A stretch of DNA of 64,000 bases from Leptolyngbya sp. FACHB-8 (GTDB taxonomy: Bacteria; Cyanobacteriota; Cyanobacteriia; Elainellales; Elainellaceae): assembly GCF_014695575.1 (NCBI RefSeq), contig NZ_JACJOO010000053.1, positions 1-64,000 of the forward strand, in the 5' to 3' direction. The number at the start of each line of letters is the position of its first letter. The first letter of the stretch is position 1. The notes under the pieces were generated by a model. The model searched no databases, had not been told where the DNA came from, and was given only the letters and a program-made list of their open reading frames with translations. A program made the translations under genes and the position numbers. This document shows positions 41,414 to 50,258 of the stretch, piece by piece.

Positions 41414-42238
41414 ATGGCACAGGGCGAAAGTCAAACAGATGGTACCTTGACAGTGGAGCGGGCGATCGCCAACCTGCGCGGAGACGACTTGGGGCTTCGG
41501 GTCTATGCCGCCTGGTGGTTGGGTCGTTTTCGAGTGAATGAACCCGAAGCGGTAACGGTACTCATTGAGGCGTTATCGGATGAAGCTGATCGAACGGAAG
41601 CAGGTGGCTATCCACTGCGCCGGAATGCAGCCCGAGCGTTAGGGAAACTGGGCGATCGCCGCGCTGTCTCCCCCCTTACCGAGTCTTTAAAGTGCACCGA
41701 CTTCTATGTACGCGAAGCCGCGGCCCAATCCCTGGAAATGTTAGGCGACCCGGTCTGTGTACCCGCCCTGGTAGCGCTGCTACAGGACGAAGTACCCGGA
41801 ACCCTACCGTCTCCAGAACAGCCAGACTTCATCCAACCCTACGACTCCCTTCTGGAAGCACTGGGTACTCTACAGGCGGCTGATGCAATCCCCCTGATCA
41901 AGTCATTTTTAGAGCACCCCATTGAGCGGGTACGCTATGCAGCAGCCCGCGCGCTGTACCAGCTCACCCCTGATCCGAATGAGGCGAGCCAATATGGCGA
42001 TGTGCTGGTGCAGGCCCTGTCAGGACGCGACTTGCAACTGCGACGGGCGGCCCTGGCAGATTTGGGGGCTATCGGTTACTTAGGAGCAGCGGATGCGATC
42101 GCTGAAACCTTGGCCGAAAATAGCCTCAAGCTGATTGCCCTGAAAGGTTTACTGGAACACGCCATGCAGCAAAGTGAGGGCGATACACTTCCGCCAGAAG
42201 CCGTACGCGTGATGCAATTGATGGATGCTTTGCTGTAG
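41414..42238 (+). CDS. cpcE: Phycocyanin alpha-subunit phycocyanobilin lyase, CpcE subunit
   Basis: CpcE with CpcF attaches phycocyanobilin to Cys84 of the phycocyanin alpha subunit. The 274-residue protein is a stack of HEAT-like repeats. AIANLRGDDLGLRVYAAWWL, PLRRNAARALGKLGDRRAV and DFYVREAAAQSLEMLGD match CpcE closely. The C-terminal LRRAALADLGAIGYLGAADA and AVRVMQLMDALL are the usual ending. The partner gene cpcF follows on the same strand after 444 bases. In many cyanobacteria the two lie directly behind cpcBAC; here no phycocyanin gene is in the window. Confidence 0.92.
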   Translation: MAQGESQTDGTLTVERAIANLRGDDLGLRVYAAWWLGRFRVNEPEAVTVLIEALSDEADRTEAGGYPLRRNAARALGKLGDRRAVSPLTESLKCTDFYVREAAAQSLEMLGDPVCVPALVALLQDEVPGTLPSPEQPDFIQPYDSLLEALGTLQAADAIPLIKSFLEHPIERVRYAAARALYQLTPDPNEASQYGDVLVQALSGRDLQLRRAALADLGAIGYLGAADAIAETLAENSLKLIALKGLLEHAMQQSEGDTLPPEAVRVMQLMDALL

Positions 42239-42682
42239 TCACCTCTACAGCATCTTCCAAGCCGGTTATAGGAGAAGGATATGAGGCAAAGTTTATATCC
42301 TTCTCTCACAACAGAGCGGAAAGGGATACAAAAAACTTTAGTCCGAGTTAAGGGACGTTTCGCACTCACCAACCGGAGAGCCCGGAAAAATCAGGCATCG
42401 TTTTTCGCGGACTCAAGAAGAAACGTTCCAGGGGTTTTGTAACGAAATCATTGAGATAGCGATCGCATCGAAAAGCGTCTAATCGTTGCATTTTGTCACA
42501 TATTTGAAATTGATCCCTATCCGCCCCACAATCAAATATAGAGATTCTATAAACACCCCGTTCGATTCAATTTAAAGGCGACGCAGTTTCAAGTTCGAGT
42601 GCTTTTCCATCTCGGTGGATCTCAGTGCTCCTCTGGCTCGATGACCCTGTTTTTATTCCATTAACAAATTAAATTACGCATC
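42239..42682. other. cpcE-cpcF intergenic region with an 11-bp hairpin
   Basis: GAGAAGGATAT (42272-42282) pairs perfectly with ATATCCTTCTC (42295-42305), a likely cpcE terminator, so cpcF may have its own promoter. AGTCCGAGTTAAGGGACGTTT near 42341 is reminiscent of the family A outer arm and could be a remnant. No ORF is visible. Confidence 0.5.
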
Positions 42683-43468
42683 ATGACGAATACCCAACCT
42701 CAGGTTTTAATTCGTGCGGTTCAAGATGCTGACTCTCCTCTTAAGCTGATCAAGGCGGTTAATGCTCTCGCTGAGGCCCATCACCCCGAAGCCATTCCAA
42801 CCTTATTGGAAGTGCTGGGCTACAACAACCCGGGTGCCGCTGTAGCCGCTGTAGACGGGCTTGTGCAATTAGGAGATATGGCGGTAGAGCCCCTCCTGAA
42901 GCACCTGGATGGGCACAACTACACGGCTCGGGCCTGGGGCGTTCGTGCTCTGGCTGGGATCGGCCATCCCAGCGGTCTAGAAACCTTACTGACAACCCTC
43001 AAAACCGACTTTGCCATGAGCGTGCGTCGGGCCGCTGCCCGAGGTTTGGGCAACATTCGCTGGCAAGAAATGCCTGAAAGCGATCGCCCCGCTGCGCAAG
43101 CTGCCGCCATGGAGACCCTTCTGGTTGCCAGCCAGGATGGAGAGTGGATTGTGCGGTATGCGGCGATCGCGGCATTACATGCCCTGGCAACCGCCCTCTC
43201 TGACCCTAAAGCGATCGCACACATTCAAGCCGGTTGGCAGCAGCAGCTTCAGGTAGAAGAGACGCTGGCCGTGCAGGCGCGCATCCGTTTGGCTCAGCAG
43301 AGCCTTCACAGCCACACTCCCAGCGATGGCACTCCCGAAGGCGACTGGTACGCGACCCTGGAGCGGCTCTACCACCGCAAATCAGAAGAGCGTCCTATGG
43401 CCGAAGGCGACCCACGCAAATTCCGGGAAGTGGCTGCCTCCCTGAGCGCTCGCTACAACGCTGAATAA
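42683..43468 (+). CDS. cpcF: Phycocyanin alpha-subunit phycocyanobilin lyase, CpcF-like subunit
   Basis: The 261-residue HEAT-repeat protein matches CpcF. Key blocks are IPTLLEVLGYNNPGAAVAAV, LDGHNYTARAWGVRALAGIG, DFAMSVRRAAARGLGNIRW and GEWIVRYAAIAALHAL. CpcF is usually near 210 residues. Here a C-terminal extension of about 50 residues is present (DWYATLERLYHRKSEERPMAEGD). The ATG at 42683 has no clear ribosome site. It should act as the CpcE partner. The related subunits PecF and CpeZ are alternatives, but the pairing with a clear CpcE favours CpcF. Confidence 0.85.
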   Translation: MTNTQPQVLIRAVQDADSPLKLIKAVNALAEAHHPEAIPTLLEVLGYNNPGAAVAAVDGLVQLGDMAVEPLLKHLDGHNYTARAWGVRALAGIGHPSGLETLLTTLKTDFAMSVRRAAARGLGNIRWQEMPESDRPAAQAAAMETLLVASQDGEWIVRYAAIAALHALATALSDPKAIAHIQAGWQQQLQVEETLAVQARIRLAQQSLHSHTPSDGTPEGDWYATLERLYHRKSEERPMAEGDPRKFREVAASLSARYNAE

Positions 43469-43502
43469 ACTCTTCTCTGGTATCCCGCCATGTAGCCGAA
43501 AC

Positions 43503-43538
43503 GTTGATTTTTCGTGGGTAAATCCACGAAAAATCAAC
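43503..43538. terminator. cpcF terminator-like hairpin
   Basis: GTTGATTTTTCGTGG (43503-43517) pairs perfectly with CCACGAAAAATCAAC (43524-43538). GTTGATTTT also begins the inner arm of family B copy 2, hinting at common ancestry. Confidence 0.65.
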
Positions 43539-43670
43539 CTCAGCTAGCATAAACATTCTTGAGGAGCCGAAGAGCTCCGCAAAAATTCTTGACAGACAGT
43601 GAGTTGGCGAAGATTCCAGGAAATATTACGGTAGACTGTTGAAATTTCAAGCCTTTCTGACATTTGCAGT

Positions 43671-45455
43671 TTGACATATCACCGTTCACAGCCAAATCCT
43701 AGTGATCCGTCTGGGCACAATAACCCACATTCTGACGGGGTACCACCTTCCTCAGAAGGGCGGTCAGGATCTTTTGAGCATCCTATGGCTGCGCTTCTGG
43801 CAGGAGACGGTGACTCCTTGGAAGTGGGCAACCTGGCCCTCACAGTTGACTACCTTAAAAACGAATCGACGTTTCTGGATGCCATCACCATTCAGCTTTA
43901 CCAGAAGCTGCTGGAACGCTATGGCGAAGAACTCGATCAGGAAATCACCAGCGACACCATCTTCACGAACATCAAGGACTTAGCCGACGACTGGCTGGAG
44001 CAACAGCATCGCTGGCCACAATTGGTGCAAGAGTTGCGCTCGAATCTTGTCATGCGCGCCTTACAAGATATGGAGCGAGACCTGGGGGATGCGGTGCTGC
44101 AATCCCTTGACTGGGAAGCGTTTAATCGGATGCTGTTGCAGTATTTGGGGAATGGCGATCGCGATCGTCTCAACGCCCGTTTGGCCCAGTTAGAATCCTT
44201 TCACGGTCAGCGGATTGCAGAGCAGATTGTCCAATCCCTCAATTTAGAGCAACAGCCCTTCTCAACTATAAAACGGATGCTACGGCTGGGCACGGAGGCT
44301 CCCCGCATTGTCTCCACCCCCGAAGTCGAGGAAGTGGGAACCGGGCCGATCGCAGAAATCCCCAGTGAGTTTCCTGTAGTCAGTCAGGAAGATGCAGAGG
44401 GCGTTCTTTATTTTTCCGATCGGCTACAGACTGATCTGTGGGATGCCGATCTGCGTAACGTTGCCTTCCTGCGATACCAGTCGCGACATAACCGCAATGC
44501 TTATCTGGAGCACTATGTCACCAATCCATCCGATCTGATCTACTTGCCCTGGGAAATGACCGAGCAGCTCCTGCAAAAGTTTGGCCTCAGTGCTACACGC
44601 CTGCATTTGCTGTTCTGCGCCTTTGCGATGCAGCATGAACAGACCTGGCACGGTAGTTTTCAGCTCGATATGGATGACATCCTGCCGCTTTTGGATGGCA
44701 CCCGTCCTCCCCGAATGGGCCGCGCTACCCGGCAAAACCAGATCGCAGGCTTAGCCTATGCACTGTCATGTCTGCTGGTGAAAATGATTTGGGGAGAAAC
44801 GGCGACCCCGCTGATTCAAACCCCCGTTGCCAAACTTTGGGACATTCTGATTGAACCCCAGGGCAACCTGGATTGGAGCAGTGGCCGCATTGAACAACCG
44901 GAAGCGATTCATGTATTAGTACGCCCTGGCCTCTGGGTTGAGGGCATTGCCCAGCGGTCAGAGGGCCGATTGGGAACAGCACTGCAACACTTTGGACGAA
45001 TGGCTGTCCTTCTGTTACAACGGCAGGCCTTTACCAATGATCTGGCACTACGACTCCTGATTTATTTGATGCTCGATACCCGGCTGCAAGCCAGCTCGTC
45101 CAATCCCCATGAGTACGAGGTGCGGCGACTGCTGTCGATCGGTCTATCAAGCACTGAACCCATCGATGACCTCAGCTTAAGTGAAGCTCAGGGACTCTTT
45201 GATCAGTGGCATCAAACCCTCTCCATCTTTGCAGCATTGGGCTGGCAACCCCGCCCCAGTGGCACGGGGGCCGTGACTAAGACAGTGCTCAACCCCAGCC
45301 ACTTCTACCGTAGCCCCTACCCCCGTTGGCTCGACCCCACTCAGGAAATCCGCAAACCGAAGGGTTGGGTCGGTAACTGGCTGGATCAACGGCTGGCCCT
45401 GTATCCACCGTTGGAGGCGACCGCCCTGGGCGGCAACCGACTCGAAGTATCTTAA
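43671..45455 (+). CDS. Large conserved-looking cyanobacterial protein, unassigned
   Basis: The frame gives 594 residues from TTG at 43671. The first 38 residues are polar and disordered, and an ATG at 43785 (MAALLAGDG) is an equally good start, as neither has a ribosome site. The rest is soluble and mainly helical, with SLEVGNLALTVDYLKNESTF, the segment DDWLEQQHRWPQLVQELRS, a charged middle, and DPTQEIRKPKGWVGNWLDQR near the end. There is no signal peptide, membrane helix or known catalytic motif. It follows cpcF on the same strand after a hairpin, so it is probably separate from it. I do not recognise the family. Confidence 0.7.
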   Translation: MTYHRSQPNPSDPSGHNNPHSDGVPPSSEGRSGSFEHPMAALLAGDGDSLEVGNLALTVDYLKNESTFLDAITIQLYQKLLERYGEELDQEITSDTIFTNIKDLADDWLEQQHRWPQLVQELRSNLVMRALQDMERDLGDAVLQSLDWEAFNRMLLQYLGNGDRDRLNARLAQLESFHGQRIAEQIVQSLNLEQQPFSTIKRMLRLGTEAPRIVSTPEVEEVGTGPIAEIPSEFPVVSQEDAEGVLYFSDRLQTDLWDADLRNVAFLRYQSRHNRNAYLEHYVTNPSDLIYLPWEMTEQLLQKFGLSATRLHLLFCAFAMQHEQTWHGSFQLDMDDILPLLDGTRPPRMGRATRQNQIAGLAYALSCLLVKMIWGETATPLIQTPVAKLWDILIEPQGNLDWSSGRIEQPEAIHVLVRPGLWVEGIAQRSEGRLGTALQHFGRMAVLLLQRQAFTNDLALRLLIYLMLDTRLQASSSNPHEYEVRRLLSIGLSSTEPIDDLSLSEAQGLFDQWHQTLSIFAALGWQPRPSGTGAVTKTVLNPSHFYRSPYPRWLDPTQEIRKPKGWVGNWLDQRLALYPPLEATALGGNRLEVS

Positions 45456-45465
45456 GGGAATCTTT

Positions 45466-45564
45466 AACTCAACTTCGGGTTCAGGCCTTTTTCGAAGGGA
45501 TTGCTTCGCATTTCCCTTGAAAAAGCCCTTTTCGGCGCGCTTCGGCTTATCCCAACCTGAGGCA
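45466..45564. repeat. Divergent family A-like element, copy 4
   Basis: AACTTCGGGTT and CTTCGGCTTATCCCAACCTGAGG match the two outer arms of family A. The interior has one hairpin, CTTTTTCGAAGGGA with TTTCCCTTGAAAAAG, whose apex includes GCTTCGC (45503-45509). The second hairpin is missing. It lies between convergent genes. Confidence 0.55.
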
Positions 45565-45580
45565 GCATCTTTCCCCGCCG

Positions 45581-46204
45581 TTATGCAAGAGACAATAAGC
45601 CCGGAAGCAGACTCCCAATCCCGACCAGAATAAATTTGACGCCAAAAGCCGCTAGAATCAGGCCGCTGATACGAGTCACAATGCTTAAGCCGTCATTGCC
45701 TAACTGCGTCGCCAGGGTTGGGGAGAAGTGGTAGGACAAGTAAATAATGAACGTGGCGATCGCAATAATCACTGCCATCAACAGCCACTGCACCGGATTC
45801 CGGTAAAGGCTGGCGTAGACAATGAGTGTACTAATAACCCCCGGTCCCGTAGTAACGGGCAAAGCCAGGGGAACGACGGCGATCGACTCTCCCCGATCAT
45901 CCACAGGTTGATGCTTCTGGTTACGTCCCTGGGCCATGCTCAACCCCATGTTGAGGAGCAACAGCCCACCGGCGATCTGGAAGGCGTGAATGTCGATACC
46001 CAGAAATGCCAGCAGTGTATTGCCTAACAGAAATGACACCAGCATGATGATGCCAGAAGCGATCGCCCCCTGAATAGCCACCTCCTGGCACCGCCTGGGG
46101 CTTTCCCCTGCCGTCAAACTCACAAAAATCGGTGCAATGGCAACGGGATTAATAATCACCACCAACCCCACCAGTAAATTCAAAAACTCCGTTGGACCTG
46201 CCAT
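45581..46204 (-). CDS. MarC-family membrane protein
   Basis: The 207-residue protein has six membrane helices and matches the MarC/UPF0056 family. FLNLLVGLVVIINPVAIAPIFVSLT is the diagnostic first helix with its NP motif. GIDIHAFQIAGGLLLLNMGLSM and PLALPVTTGPGVISTLIVYA are also typical. The family was named for a multiple-antibiotic-resistance locus, but no transport function is proven, and a drug role should not be assumed. It converges with the unassigned large gene and is divergent from gcvT. Confidence 0.9.
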   Translation of the reverse strand: MAGPTEFLNLLVGLVVIINPVAIAPIFVSLTAGESPRRCQEVAIQGAIASGIIMLVSFLLGNTLLAFLGIDIHAFQIAGGLLLLNMGLSMAQGRNQKHQPVDDRGESIAVVPLALPVTTGPGVISTLIVYASLYRNPVQWLLMAVIIAIATFIIYLSYHFSPTLATQLGNDGLSIVTRISGLILAAFGVKFILVGIGSLLPGLLSLA

Positions 46205-46317
46205 AGCCGCCCCTGATTCAGCTGGATACGTTCAACTTCAGTCTATTCCTTTGCCTTCTGCCACCCATCATAGGCAGATAATGATAGCGTTAGGAAGCAC
46301 AGTTATTCCTTACGGCA

Positions 46318-47421
46318 ATGGCTGAATCCCTTCAACAGACACCGCTCTACCCTCTGGAACTGGAACTAAAAGCCCGTATGACTCCCTTTGCCGGGTGGGA
46401 AATGCCAGTTCAATTTAGCGGCATCACCCAGGAGCACCAGGCGGTACGGCAACAGGCCGGCATGTTCGACATCTCACACATGGGTAAGTTTGCCTTACGG
46501 GGAAAAGGTGTCCTGGCCCTGTTGCAAACCCTCGTCCCTTCAGATCTCAGCCGTTTACAATCCGGGCAGGCGCAATACACCGTATTTCTAAACCCCCAGG
46601 GTGGAATTATTGACGACCTGATCGTGTACTTTCAGGGCACCGACCGCAACGGGGATGAGCGGGTACAACTGATCGTCAACGCTGCCACGACCCAGAAAGA
46701 TCGCGATTGGGTTTTGGGAAATGTAGGCCACGCCATTCAGTTTGAGGACCAATCCCTCTCTCAGGCCCTGCTGGCTGTGCAGGGGCCTGCTGCTGTTGCC
46801 ACCTTGCAAAAGTTTGTACAGGAAGATCTCTCAGTCATTCCCCGATTTGGACATCTGGAAGGAACGGTACTTGGTCAACGCAGCTTTTTAGCTCGCACCG
46901 GATATACCGGGGAGGATGGCTTTGAAGTGATGGTGGCACCAGAAGTAGCGCAGGAGTTGTGGCGATCGCTCCTCGCAGCAGGCGTTACCCCCTGTGGTTT
47001 GGGGTGCCGTGACACTCTCCGCTTAGAAGCCGCCATGGCCCTTTACGGCCAGGATATCGACGATACCACCACTCCCCTGGAAGCCGGGTTGAACTGGCTG
47101 GTGCATCTGGACAGCACACCGGAATTTATAGGGCGAGCCGTACTGGAAGCGCAAAAGCGCGAAGGTGTCGCTCGACGGTTGGTGGGGCTACAACTGGAGG
47201 GCCGAAACATTGCGCGCCATGACTATCCGGTGCTGTATAACGGGGAAGTCGTGGGTAAGATTACCAGCGGCACCCTATCGCCAACTCTGGGTTACCCAGT
47301 CGCGTTGGCCTATGTGCCCGTGGCTCTTAGTAAAGTGGGACAAGTCGTGGAAGTTAGTATTCGGGGCAAAACCTTTCCGGCAACGGTGGTTAAGCGTCCT
47401 TTTTATCGAAACGCATTGTGA
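46318..47421 (+). CDS. gcvT: Glycine cleavage system T protein (aminomethyltransferase)
   Basis: GcvT passes the aminomethyl carbon from lipoyl-GcvH to tetrahydrofolate, releasing ammonia. In cyanobacteria the system serves photorespiratory glycine breakdown. The 367-residue length is normal. TPFAGWEMPVQF, QQAGMFDISHMGKF, RTGYTGEDGFEVMV and CGLGCRDTLRLEAAMALYGQDID are the family blocks. The Asp in MFDISH, corresponding to catalytic Asp101 of E. coli GcvT, is present. gcvH follows 164 bases downstream on the same strand. No gcvP lies in the window, and no glycine riboswitch is seen upstream. Confidence 0.96.
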   Translation: MAESLQQTPLYPLELELKARMTPFAGWEMPVQFSGITQEHQAVRQQAGMFDISHMGKFALRGKGVLALLQTLVPSDLSRLQSGQAQYTVFLNPQGGIIDDLIVYFQGTDRNGDERVQLIVNAATTQKDRDWVLGNVGHAIQFEDQSLSQALLAVQGPAAVATLQKFVQEDLSVIPRFGHLEGTVLGQRSFLARTGYTGEDGFEVMVAPEVAQELWRSLLAAGVTPCGLGCRDTLRLEAAMALYGQDIDDTTTPLEAGLNWLVHLDSTPEFIGRAVLEAQKREGVARRLVGLQLEGRNIARHDYPVLYNGEVVGKITSGTLSPTLGYPVALAYVPVALSKVGQVVEVSIRGKTFPATVVKRPFYRNAL

Positions 47422-47585
47422 GATAGAAATACCCGACGGAAAAGTGCTGAAGGAATTCAAAAACCTAGAGGTCAGAATTCCTAGAAATAGCGCAAAATCG
47501 GTTTGAGCGATTTTCGTTGGGTCGGCAACGCCGCATACCCTCCCATCGTGTCTACAGCAGTGCTTGTTACAAGGAATATCGAATT

Positions 47586-47975
47586 ATGTCCTTTGACTAC
47601 CCCGAAGACCTGAAATATACAGATACCCATGAGTACGCTCGCGTCGAAGGCGAAATCGCCACGATTGGCATTACAGCTTTTGCCATTGATCAACTGGGCG
47701 ACATCGTATTCCTGGAATTGCCGGATGTAGGCGCAGCCCTTGAGAAAGGTGAAAATTTTGGTACCGTCGAGTCTGTAAAGGCGGTCGAAGACCTCAAATC
47801 CCCAGTAACAGGGACCGTCATTGAACGCAATGATGCGGTAGTCGATGCCCCCGAACAACTGGCCGATGATCCGTATGGCGAAGCCTGGTTACTCAAGGTG
47901 CGTCTGGATGCACTGGATGAAATGGAAGATGCGATGTCAGCCCCCGAGTATCGTGCCCTGGTAGAAGGCGAGTAG
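47586..47975 (+). CDS. gcvH: Glycine cleavage system H protein
   Basis: GcvH is the lipoyl carrier of the glycine cleavage system. The start is the ATG at 47586 ([20 protein letters not shown]), with ACAAGGA upstream, giving the usual 129 residues; the open frame extends further but is not conserved. The lipoylated residue is Lys65 in [13 protein letters not shown]. The fold-defining [15 protein letters not shown] and GEAWLLKVR are present. It probably shares a transcript with gcvT, and a 10-bp terminator hairpin follows. Confidence 0.97.
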   Translation: MSFDYPEDLKYTDTHEYARVEGEIATIGITAFAIDQLGDIVFLELPDVGAALEKGENFGTVESVKAVEDLKSPVTGTVIERNDAVVDAPEQLADDPYGEAWLLKVRLDALDEMEDAMSAPEYRALVEGE

Positions 47976-47990
47976 GACGCTACCTAGGCA

Positions 47991-48021
47991 GAGGTGTGCG
48001 ATGCAAGATGCCGCACACCTC
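47991..48021 (+). terminator. gcvH terminator
   Basis: GAGGTGTGCG (47991-48000) pairs with CGCACACCTC (48012-48021), 16 bases after the gcvH stop, with an 11-base loop. Confidence 0.55.
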
Positions 48022-48112
48022 CGCTAATTGGATAACCCTGGGCAATCTGCCAGGGTTGCGAAGGCATGTATTGAACAGTTCTCCACACAAGGACAAAGAG
48101 GTGCCAAAGATA

Positions 48113-49927
48113 TTACACAACCAAATCTAATTGATAGCGTGTGGAATCATAAGCAGATCCTCCGACACTGATGTAGTAAACACCTGGCGTTAATGCTTGA
48201 ACCAGACTCACACTTGTTCCGGTTCGTGCTATCAGTTGCTCACCATAATCAATCACTGCATTATTATTTGTGTCTCGATACAGCGTTACTGTAGCACTAT
48301 CATCCAAACCGATCAGTGTTGCAGTAAAGCTCCGATTACTATCTACCTGAAAGCGATAGTAATCTACCTCATCGAATTTACCCACGTAATCTTTCAACGT
48401 TATGGATTGAGAGAGGAGCCCTAAATCACGACCAGTATTTGCCTGACTACCCGGATCAGAAGAAGTCGTGTAATCAGGGTAGGCTGTTGCGTTTAACGTG
48501 AGATCATAGCGGGTTGAATCATAGATATAGCGTTTAACACTCAGGTAATAAACTCCAGGTGTTAGCCATTCGCTAAAGCTTTCCGTCACACCACTCTTAC
48601 TCACAACCGACTCACCACTATCAATCACACTGTTATTGTTGATGTCTTTATAAAGGGCAGTGTTAATCCTACCTTCTAAACCATTAAAAACGGCACTAAA
48701 ACTGCTTACAGAATCGACTTGGAAGCGATAGTAATCTATATCATCGAGATCACCAACATAGTTTTGCAAAGTTGTTGTGGTAGACAGTGCATTTAAGTTT
48801 TGCGCCAGGTAAGCCTGATTACCCGGATCAGGCGTCGAGACATACCCTGGATAGGTTGTTGAGTTTAGAGTGAGGCTATAACGGGTTGAGCTCGACAAAT
48901 ATTGTTGAACACTAATGTAATAACTACCGGGTGTTAACAAGGCACTGAAGCTGCTACTCGTACCAGCACTGCCGTTCGCAACGTTTTCGTTACTATCAAT
49001 CACACGGTTATTGTTCAGGTCCTTGTACAATCGCGTCCATGTACTGCCATCCAAACTTTCCGTAATGGCATTAAACTGCGTGACCTCATCAACTTGAAAT
49101 TGATAATAGTCAACATCATCTAAAGCACCCACATAGTCTTTGAAAACAGCGTTAGCGGGCAGAGACCCAAGCAGGCGTGCTGTGTTGGCCTGATTTCCTG
49201 GATCAAGACTTAGCGTATAGCCTGGATAGTTAATTGAACTGAGATTGAGGGTGTAGCCTGCAGAACTATAATATGAACCCTCAACCCTCAAGAAGTAGAA
49301 TCCAGTGGGCAGTAAATTGCTGAAACTAATGCTACTGCCATAACGACTCGTAACCAGTTCATTGTTGTCAATCGCCCGATTATTGTTAATATCCCGATAC
49401 AGGTAAGTGCTCAAACTTCCGCTGGGACTACTGATGTTAACACCAACATTGCTCAAGGCACTTCCTTGAAAGCGATAGTAGTCTGCCGCATCCGTGCCCC
49501 CGACAGACTCTCGGAGTGTGAGGCTTCCGGGCAAAATTCCTAAATTGCGGGCTGAAGATGGAGTATTTCCTGGTTCCGGTTGCACGACCAAGGCATTGAG
49601 TTTTAGCGTGTATGAAGTATTGCCGCTAATTCTGCCAACCCGGATGTAATAGAGACCGGTATTGAGGGTGCGAGTGATCGCCTGCCCCTGCCCAGCAGGA
49701 GGTTGGTTAAATTGGGTAATTAGAGTACCTGACCGATTCAGCAATTTCAAGTTGGTTGATTGCTGCAACTGATTTAGAGAAAACGTCAGACGGCTACGAG
49801 TTCCTAATTGAAACTTCACATAATTAACTCGATCCAGGCTTGTGAGGGAATCTTGCAGGCTACGGAGACCCGAAAGTGTACCGAGATTTCGAGCTGTGTT
49901 GAGGGTATTATCCTGCGTTGAACTCAT
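48113..49927 (-). CDS. Tandem PPC-domain repeat protein with Ca-binding-like loops
   Basis: The 604-residue protein has one short PPC (bacterial pre-peptidase C-terminal) domain at about 1-115, then four near-identical units of about 121 residues. Each unit runs DPGNQANTAR...LG, DYYRFQVD, an EF-hand-like loop and a closing YYISV...YSLTLN. The loops are DINNNRAID, DLNNNRVID, DINNNSVID and DTNNNAVID, which look like calcium sites. There is no signal peptide and no protease domain. Such proteins can leave by type I secretion, but no adhesin or C-terminal signal is certain. It is AT-richer than its neighbours. Its target and role are unknown. Confidence 0.8.
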   Translation of the reverse strand: MSSTQDNTLNTARNLGTLSGLRSLQDSLTSLDRVNYVKFQLGTRSRLTFSLNQLQQSTNLKLLNRSGTLITQFNQPPAGQGQAITRTLNTGLYYIRVGRISGNTSYTLKLNALVVQPEPGNTPSSARNLGILPGSLTLRESVGGTDAADYYRFQGSALSNVGVNISSPSGSLSTYLYRDINNNRAIDNNELVTSRYGSSISFSNLLPTGFYFLRVEGSYYSSAGYTLNLSSINYPGYTLSLDPGNQANTARLLGSLPANAVFKDYVGALDDVDYYQFQVDEVTQFNAITESLDGSTWTRLYKDLNNNRVIDSNENVANGSAGTSSSFSALLTPGSYYISVQQYLSSSTRYSLTLNSTTYPGYVSTPDPGNQAYLAQNLNALSTTTTLQNYVGDLDDIDYYRFQVDSVSSFSAVFNGLEGRINTALYKDINNNSVIDSGESVVSKSGVTESFSEWLTPGVYYLSVKRYIYDSTRYDLTLNATAYPDYTTSSDPGSQANTGRDLGLLSQSITLKDYVGKFDEVDYYRFQVDSNRSFTATLIGLDDSATVTLYRDTNNNAVIDYGEQLIARTGTSVSLVQALTPGVYYISVGGSAYDSTRYQLDLVV

Positions 49928-50104
49928 GTGTATAGAAGCAATGCACAGGTGCAGCGAGACATTTTGCCGCTAGGATTATCTCTAACTTTCAGGTCTTAAA
50001 GCCTCAGCACTCCTCCGGAATTACCGTTAGAAATTCGAGTTTTTTTGCGTACTATTCAGGTCGGCACTTTGTTGTGCGATCGCCATTTGTATGCAGACAA
50101 CTAT

Positions 50105-50200
50105 AAACATTAGTTCGGACAGTTTTTCTGAAACCGTTGATTTTGCGTGCGCGAAGCGCACGCAAAATCAACGGTTTCAGAAAAACTGTCCAGAGTATTG
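50105..50200. repeat. Family B repeat element, copy 2 (36-bp perfect arms, inverted orientation)
   Basis: Arms 50117-50152 and 50156-50191 pair exactly over 36 bases around GAA, apex GCGAAGC. ACATTAGTTC on the left and AGAGTATTG on the right match the flanks of copy 1 (14161-14255) in reverse orientation. One stem pair differs from copy 1 and is compensated. Confidence 0.9.
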
Positions 50201-50258
50201 TATAAAGAAGCTATGAAGATGAATTATTACCCAGGCTACTTTGTTCTTTCAGAAACAG

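Noticed and set aside
46205-46317. A glycine riboswitch upstream of gcvT
   Set aside because: The 113-base leader lacks the conserved paired aptamer cores, and no expression platform can be drawn.
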